This document shows positions 27,533 to 32,562 of a DNA stretch of 32,562 nt, piece after piece. The notes below the pieces were generated by a model. That model was not told the origin of the DNA, did no database searches, and was given only the letters and a program-made list of their open reading frames with translations. Both the position numbers and the translations under genes were made by a program. How positions within the stretch are numbered: the stretch's first letter is position 1; every line of letters begins with the position of its first letter. The DNA is from Pseudomonadaceae bacterium (GTDB taxonomy: Bacteria > Pseudomonadota > Gammaproteobacteria > Pseudomonadales > Pseudomonadaceae), in NCBI GenBank assembly GCA_007692485.1, contig REBY01000069.1:1-32562 (forward strand), written 5' to 3'.

Positions 27533-28300
27533 TCAGGCCAGCATACCGCCGTCAACAGTCACGGTAGTACCAGTGGTGTAGCTGGAAGCATCGCTCACCA
27601 GATACAGCACAGTCCCAGCCATTTCGGTCGGGTCGGCTGCACGGCGCAGCGGAATGCGCTGCAGGGCTTGCTTCATGATGCTGTCATTGCTGGTCAGCGC
27701 CGAGGCAAACTTGGTGTCGGTCAGGCCGGGCAGCAGGGCGTTGCAGCGAATACCAAACTGGGCGCATTCACGGGCAAACACCTGAGTCATGTTGATGACC
27801 GATGCTTTGGTCATCGAGTAGATGCCCTGCATGTCGCCAGGTACGCGGCCGTTGACCGAGGCTACGTTGAGAATCACACCACTCTTGTTCTCACGCATCA
27901 GTTTGCCGGCTTCGATCGACATGAAGAAGTAGCCGCGAATATTCACGTCTACAGTTTTCTGGAAAGCGCCCAGGTCGGTATCCAGCACATTGCCGAAGTA
28001 GGGGTTGGCAGCTGCGTTGTTAACTAGGATATCCAGCTTGCCGAATTGCTCGCGAATGGCCGCAACCGTGTTGGTAATCTGCTCCATCTCACCGATGTGA
28101 CAACCCATGGCGCTGGCTTTGCCGCCAGCAGCCACAATGGCGTCAGCCACTTTCTGGCAGTCTTCAACCTTGCGGCTGGAAACGATTACGTGGGCGCCTT
28201 GCTGGGCCAGCAGCTTGGCAATGGCTTCGCCGATGCCACGGCTGGCACCCGTTACCAGGGCTACTTTACCGTCGAGGTCAAACAGTTGGGTCTTTTGCAT
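27533..28300 (-). CDS. SDR family oxidoreductase
   Basis: LDGKVALVTGASRGIGEAIAKLLAQQGAHVIVSSRK; ILVNNAAAN; NVASVNGRVPGDMQGIYSMTKASVINMT; TGTTVTVDGG. Confidence 0.93.
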   Translation of the reverse strand: MQKTQLFDLDGKVALVTGASRGIGEAIAKLLAQQGAHVIVSSRKVEDCQKVADAIVAAGGKASAMGCHIGEMEQITNTVAAIREQFGKLDILVNNAAANPYFGNVLDTDLGAFQKTVDVNIRGYFFMSIEAGKLMRENKSGVILNVASVNGRVPGDMQGIYSMTKASVINMTQVFARECAQFGIRCNALLPGLTDTKFASALTSNDSIMKQALQRIPLRRAADPTEMAGTVLYLVSDASSYTTGTTVTVDGGMLA

Positions 28301-28324
28301 GGGTAATTCCTTGTTCTTGGTGGA

Positions 28325-29392
28325 TTACAGCGTTGATTGATCAATAACCTGCAGGCTCATTTGCTCCAACAGCGTGTTCATGCCGATAAAGGCGGCAAAG
28401 CGCTGGTCCTGGGTCTGGCCGTGGTAGTAGCGATAGTAGATCTGCTGGACGATGCCGGCCAGGCGGAACAGACCGTAGGTGTAGTAATAATCCAGATTGT
28501 TGATTTCGATACCCGCGCGTTGCGCGTAGTAATCGGCAAACTCCTGCCGTGTCAGCATGCCGGGCGCATGGCTGGGCTGGCGGCGCATGGCTTGAACCGG
28601 CGCGGGATCATCTGCTTGAATCCAGTAGGCCAAGGTGTTGCCCAGGTCCATCAAAGGGTCGCCGATGGTGGTCATTTCCCAGTCCAGTACACCGATAATT
28701 TTCATCGGGTTGTCGGGATCAAGGATCACATTATCGAAACGGTAGTCGTTGTGCACCAAGCCAGGCTTGTGGTGATCGGCCGGCATTTTATCACGCAGCC
28801 AGGCCATAACGGGCTCCCAATTCGGGGCATCCGGGGTGATTGCCTTGTTATAGCGCTTGATCCAGCCTTCGATCTGGCGCTCGACATAGCCCTCGGGTTT
28901 GCCCAGGTCACCCAGGCCGCAGGCTTCATAATCCACATTGTGAAGATCAACAAACTTGTCGATAAAGCTTTTGCATAGCTCGCGGGTGCTGGCTTCATCC
29001 AGCCCCAGCTCCGGCGGCAGATCGGCGCGTAAAATGACTCCGTTGACCCGCTCCATCACATAGAACTCGCAACCCAGGACAGATTCATCCGTGCAATGGG
29101 CATAGGCTTTCGGGCAGTAGGGAAAGCCATCGTTCAATTGATTGATGATGCGGTACTCACGCCCCATGTCATGCGCTGACTTGGCCTTCACGCCAAAAGG
29201 CGGGCGGCGCAGAACGAATTCTTGCTCCGGATAGGCAACCAGGTAGGTCAGGTTGGAAGCGCCACCGGGGAACTGGCGGATCGTCGGAGTGCCTTGCAGG
29301 CCCTCAATTTGGGTTTTCAGGTAGCGGTCTACTGCGTCTGCATCCAGCTCTTCGCCGGCGCGAATCTGGCTCGCCTGGTCTGTGAGAGTCAT
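28325..29392 (-). CDS. Phosphotransferase family protein (ACAD10/11-type aminoglycoside phosphotransferase fold)
   Basis: FPGGASNLTYLVAYPEQEFVLRRPPFG; LVHNDYRFDNVILDPDNPMKIIGVLDWEMTTIGDPLMDLGNTLAYW. Confidence 0.92.
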   Translation of the reverse strand: MTLTDQASQIRAGEELDADAVDRYLKTQIEGLQGTPTIRQFPGGASNLTYLVAYPEQEFVLRRPPFGVKAKSAHDMGREYRIINQLNDGFPYCPKAYAHCTDESVLGCEFYVMERVNGVILRADLPPELGLDEASTRELCKSFIDKFVDLHNVDYEACGLGDLGKPEGYVERQIEGWIKRYNKAITPDAPNWEPVMAWLRDKMPADHHKPGLVHNDYRFDNVILDPDNPMKIIGVLDWEMTTIGDPLMDLGNTLAYWIQADDPAPVQAMRRQPSHAPGMLTRQEFADYYAQRAGIEINNLDYYYTYGLFRLAGIVQQIYYRYYHGQTQDQRFAAFIGMNTLLEQMSLQVIDQSTL

Positions 29393-29459
29393 GGCTGTCC
29401 TTTGGGGTCGTTGTTTGAATAGTCGGCTAATCTAATTCAGCTATGCCTTTGTAACAAGA

Positions 29460-29475
29460 TCAAACGAGCGTTTGA
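29460..29475. promoter_or_regulatory. CAAACG-N2-CGTTTG dyad (TetR-type, possibly PsrA-like operator)
   Basis: TCAAACG-AG-CGTTTGA, perfect 7-bp arms, 68 nt upstream of the phosphotransferase start. Confidence 0.55.
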
Positions 29476-29585
29476 AACCCGTTATCAGTCAGCGTGTTGT
29501 TGCTGAATTGGCTGGGTTGATACGGTGGCAGAGTTCGTTGGGCAGGGCAAGGCGGGCGGAGCGGGGAGGTGACAGGCGTGAAACA

Positions 29586-29612
29586 GGGCGCCGACAGCGT
29601 GGGTCGGCGCCC
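29586..29612 (-). terminator. Putative terminator of the SCP2 gene
   Basis: GGGCGCCGAC-7nt-GTCGGCGCCC, perfect 10-bp stem just downstream of the SCP2 stop; on the minus strand followed by TGTTT. Confidence 0.6.
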
Positions 29613-29619
29613 CGGCAGA

Positions 29620-29937
29620 TCAACCAGCGGGGAAGAGTTCGCCCAGCTTCATGGCCTGCATGATGTCGCCTTCGGCGCGCAGCTTGCCAGACATGAATGC
29701 CTGCATGCCATCCGTTTCACCGGTCATGATGCCTACCAGCGTTTCGCTGTCCATGATCAGGGTAACGGTCGGATTGGCGGCTTCGCCAGTGCTTACGGCG
29801 CAAGTGCCATCCTTGACGGCTACATTGAAGTTGTCGTCATCTTCGACGTTGAACTGGAATACGATATCCAGGCCTTGAGCGGCAGCAGGGTTGAAGCGGG
29901 TGTCCATATTGCTGACGATATCGGCAACAGTAGTCAT
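29620..29937 (-). CDS. SCP2 sterol-binding domain-containing protein
   Basis: MTTVADIVSNMDTRFNPAAAQGLDIVFQFNVEDDDNFNVAVKDGTCAVSTGEAANPTVTLIMDSETLVGIMTGETDGMQAFMSGKLRAEGDIMQAMKLGELF is a classic SCP2 domain; ATG 29937 preferred over TTG 29943. Confidence 0.93.
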   Translation of the reverse strand: MTTVADIVSNMDTRFNPAAAQGLDIVFQFNVEDDDNFNVAVKDGTCAVSTGEAANPTVTLIMDSETLVGIMTGETDGMQAFMSGKLRAEGDIMQAMKLGELFPAG

Positions 29938-30020
29938 GAGCAATCCATCCTTATTGTGTGGGGTGTGAGCATAAGCACAGTGCCGAGATTAGGAGCCTCT
30001 CTGCCTGCTGTCAATAAATA

Positions 30021-30038
30021 TTCATACGATCGTTTGAA
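30021..30038. promoter_or_regulatory. Second CAtACG-N2-CGTTTG dyad upstream of the SCP2 gene
   Basis: TTCATACGATCGTTTGAA: 18-nt palindrome with one mismatched pair; same core as the dyad at 29460-29475. Confidence 0.55.
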
Positions 30039-30118
30039 TTTAACCTGAAGCCTGCTGTTGTCACCTGCGTGAGCTGTTCCTGTATGCTTGTTAAATCGTT
30101 TAGACAAGGAGATACCCG

Positions 30119-31138
30119 GTGGAATGGTTGGGTGATTACACACTGTTTATGGCCAAGGCAGCGACTGTGCTGGTTGTGGTCTTTTTGATTGTTTCATTGC
30201 TGGCTTCACTGAAGGAGCGACAGCGGGCCAATGAGGGCACCTTGCAGGTACACCGGTTAAATGACCGGCTGGCCAATATGACTGAGACGCTGGGTGCCGA
30301 GGTGCTCGACAAGCAGGCGTACAAAGCCATGCACAAAGCCCGCAAGCTGCAAGAGAAAAGTCGCGCCAAGGGCGGCAACGCTGCACCACGAGTATTTGTT
30401 CTGACGTTTCATGGCGATATCAAGGCCGGGGCGCTAGAGCACCTGCGTCATGAGGTGACCGCAGTGCTTGAGTTGGCCCAGCCCAGTGACGAGGTTGTCG
30501 TGCGGCTGGAAAGTGCCGGTGGGATGGTCCACGCTTATGGTCTGGCTGCTTCGCAATTGGTGCGTGTGCGCGATGCGGGTATTCCACTGACTATCTGTAT
30601 CGACAAGGTGGCAGCCAGTGGCGGTTACATGATGGCGTGTATCGGCAACCGCATCATGGCAGCGCCTTTTGCCATGCTAGGGTCGATCGGCGTTGTCGCG
30701 CAGTTGCCCAACTTCAATCGCTTGCTGAAAAAACACGATATTGATTATGAAATGCTTACAGCGGGCGAGTACAAGCGGACGCTGACGCTGTTTGGCGAAA
30801 ACACCGATCAGGGCCGGGAAAAGTTCAAGCAGGATCTGGAAACTATTCACCGCCTGTTCAAGCGTTTTGTCAGTGACTATCGCCCGGCATTGGATATTGA
30901 CCAGGTTGCCACCGGTGAAGTCTGGTTCGGGGCTGATGCCCTGGAGCAAAAGCTGGCTGATGAACTCAAGACCAGTGATCAGTATCTAACCGAGCGGGTC
31001 CGGCAGGCGGATGTATTTGAACTGCGTTACGTGCAGCGCAAAAAGCTGCAAGACAAGTTGGCCGGTGGAACCGCCTCGGTGGTTGACCGTTTGTTGCTGA
31101 CCTGGGCGTCACGCTTTCACAATCAGCGTTTTTGGTAG
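30119..31138 (+). CDS. sohB: Protease SohB (signal peptide peptidase S49 family)
   Basis: GTG start; N-terminal TM; RVFVLTFHGDIKAGALEHLRHEV; IDKVAASGGYMMACIGNRIMAAPFAMLGSIGVVAQLPNFNRLLKKHDIDYEMLTAGEYKRTLTLFGENT. Confidence 0.95.
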   Translation: MEWLGDYTLFMAKAATVLVVVFLIVSLLASLKERQRANEGTLQVHRLNDRLANMTETLGAEVLDKQAYKAMHKARKLQEKSRAKGGNAAPRVFVLTFHGDIKAGALEHLRHEVTAVLELAQPSDEVVVRLESAGGMVHAYGLAASQLVRVRDAGIPLTICIDKVAASGGYMMACIGNRIMAAPFAMLGSIGVVAQLPNFNRLLKKHDIDYEMLTAGEYKRTLTLFGENTDQGREKFKQDLETIHRLFKRFVSDYRPALDIDQVATGEVWFGADALEQKLADELKTSDQYLTERVRQADVFELRYVQRKKLQDKLAGGTASVVDRLLLTWASRFHNQRFW

Positions 31139-31147
31139 GAGAGTCAT

Positions 31148-32134
31148 ATGTCTGAATTCAAGGCGTTGCTGGTCAGCGAAACCGATGGTCAGTATCAGGC
31201 TGCAGTCACCACGCGGAAGATTGATGATCTGCCCCCGGGTGAAGTACTGATCCGCGTTAAGTACTCCTCACTGAATTACAAGGATGCCCTGTCTGCCAGC
31301 GGCAACAAGGGCGTTACCCGTACCTTTCCGCATACGCCGGGGATTGACGCCGCCGGGGTCGTCGAAGCGAGCTCGGTCAGTGACTTCTCGGCTGGCGATG
31401 AGGTGATCGTTACCGGTTACGATCTGGGCATGAATACCAGCGGTGGCTTTGGCCAGTATATTCGGGTGCCGGCAGACTGGGTGTTGCGACGCCCTCAAGG
31501 CCTGAGCCTGCGTGACAGCATGGTGCTGGGTACAGCCGGCCTGACAGCCGCTCTGTGTATCGACAAGCTGGAGCACGCTGGACTGGCACCAGGTCAAGGT
31601 CCTGTGCTGGTGACCGGTGCTACAGGAGGCGTAGGGAGTATTGCTGTGGCTATGCTCAGCGCCAAAGGCTATGAAGTGGCCGCTTCTACCGGTAAAGCGC
31701 TGCAAGCTGATTTTTTGCGCAAGCTGGGTGCCAGCCAGATTGTCGATCGCAGTGCACTTGAAAGTGGTAAAGACAAGGTGTTGCTCAAGGACCAGTGGGC
31801 CGGGGCCGTGGATACCGTCGGCGGTGATATTCTGTTCAATGTGGTCAAATCCTTGCGTTATGGCGCCAGCGTGGCGTGTTGCGGCCTGACGGCTGGTGGT
31901 CAGTTCAGTGCCAGTGTATTCCCGTTCATTCTGCGCAACGTCAACTTGCTGGGTATCGATTCGGTCGAGCAGCCACTGGTGGTCAAGGCCTCGATGTGGG
32001 ATTTGCTGTCGGTGCAATGGAAGACGGATCTGCACAACCTTGAGCGTGAAATCAGCCTGGATGCGTTGCCAGCAGAAATCGAGAAGATCCTCGCCGGTAA
32101 GATGGTAGGGCGGATTGTGGTCAATTTGGGTTAG
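31148..32134 (+). CDS. acuI: MDR family oxidoreductase, AcuI/YhdH-type acrylyl-CoA reductase
   Basis: IDDLPPGEVLIRVKYSSLNYKDALSASGNKGVTRTFPHTPGIDAAGVVE; VLVTGATGGVGSIAVAMLSAKGYEVAASTGK; FILRNVNLLGIDSV. Confidence 0.9.
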   Translation: MSEFKALLVSETDGQYQAAVTTRKIDDLPPGEVLIRVKYSSLNYKDALSASGNKGVTRTFPHTPGIDAAGVVEASSVSDFSAGDEVIVTGYDLGMNTSGGFGQYIRVPADWVLRRPQGLSLRDSMVLGTAGLTAALCIDKLEHAGLAPGQGPVLVTGATGGVGSIAVAMLSAKGYEVAASTGKALQADFLRKLGASQIVDRSALESGKDKVLLKDQWAGAVDTVGGDILFNVVKSLRYGASVACCGLTAGGQFSASVFPFILRNVNLLGIDSVEQPLVVKASMWDLLSVQWKTDLHNLEREISLDALPAEIEKILAGKMVGRIVVNLG

Positions 32135-32137
32135 GAC

Positions 32138-32470
32138 ATGGCTTTTCAATTTCTGCCCATCATCAAGGTCGTCGCGCCCTATATTGCCCAGGTCGCGACG
32201 GCTGCGATTCCGGCTTTTACCGCCAAGCCGGACACAGCAAAAAGCGACCCTATTCTGGCCAAACAGATTGAAGAGCTGCAGGCTGCAGCTACCCAGAATG
32301 CCGAATCGATTCACCTGCTGGCGGAAAATCTGCAAACCACCATACAGGGGCTTGAAGCGGCAGCTATTGAGTCCCGTCGGCAAGCCCGGCTGTTCAAGAT
32401 CTGGTTGGGGGTTTCTTTGGGCGGTTCAGCTATAGCTGTGATTGTAGCTGGAGTGGCGCTGCTGAATTGA
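32138..32470 (+). CDS. Small hypothetical protein with C-terminal TM helix
   Basis: 110 aa, MAFQFLPIIKVVAPYIAQVATAAIPAFTAKPDTAKSDPILAKQIEELQAAATQNAESIHLLAENLQTTIQGLEAAAIESRRQARLFKIWLGVSLGGSAIAVIVAGVALLN; coiled-coil-like segment then TM; 3 nt after acuI. Confidence 0.75.
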   Translation: MAFQFLPIIKVVAPYIAQVATAAIPAFTAKPDTAKSDPILAKQIEELQAAATQNAESIHLLAENLQTTIQGLEAAAIESRRQARLFKIWLGVSLGGSAIAVIVAGVALLN

Positions 32471-32562
32471 AATTGGGGCGTATTGGAGTACTTTTATAGT
32501 TTGTGCTCGGGTGTGTTGGTTGCCACCTGCCCCGGACACGCTACGAGCCGTCCCTGGGGCTC

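Noticed and set aside
28337-28978. 213-aa plus-strand ORF
   Set aside because: Antisense to the phosphotransferase gene; no domain features.
31268-32383. 371-aa minus-strand ORF
   Set aside because: Fully antisense to the well-supported acuI-type gene and its downstream ORF; low-complexity His/Gln/Arg-rich translation with no recognisable domain. A typical shadow ORF in GC-rich DNA.
1-32562. CRISPR arrays, tRNAs, rRNAs, IS elements, toxin-antitoxin, phage-defence or biosynthetic clusters
   Set aside because: No spaced direct repeats, cloverleaf genes, transposase/integrase ORFs or defence-type genes were recognised by eye. tRNAscan/Infernal and HMM searches would be needed to exclude small RNAs formally.

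Overview
The window looks like chromosomal core DNA from a Pseudomonas/Halopseudomonas-type gammaproteobacterium. Most of it is ordinary, densely packed coding sequence. I saw no IS element, prophage, CRISPR array, rRNA or tRNA. Left to right it contains: a DUF4019-like protein cut by the left edge (-); a truncated PaaI-type thioesterase remnant (-); a ferric-reductase-like/FNR flavocytochrome and a tiny downstream TM ORF; an enoyl-CoA hydratase; a BON-BON-CsbD stress cluster ending in a strong bidirectional terminator; TetR divergent from an RND adaptor/permease pair; two divergent L,D-transpeptidases; rnk; fabI tightly coupled to yejFEBA (-); mltD (-); gloB (-); a SAM methyltransferase, rnhA, dnaQ, a second crotonase, fimL, nudC and a membrane protein (+); an SDR and phosphotransferase (-); an SCP2 protein (-); then sohB, an acuI/yhdH-type reductase and a small coiled-coil/TM protein (+). 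The order fabI-yej-mltD-gloB-(MTase)-rnhA-dnaQ-ech-fimL-nudC-SDR-APH-SCP2-sohB-acuI resembles, from memory, the PA1806-PA1834 neighbourhood of P. aeruginosa. The best hunt results are regulatory or degenerate features outside the ORF track: a near-consensus sigma-54 promoter with an upstream dyad ahead of the BON-BON-CsbD cluster; a second sigma-54 match inside the tiny TM ORF; paired CAAACG-N2-CGTTTG dyads upstream of the phosphotransferase/SDR operon and the SCP2 gene; a hairpin overlapping the ribosome-binding site of one L,D-transpeptidase; and the thioesterase remnant. I found no convincing new multi-gene system.
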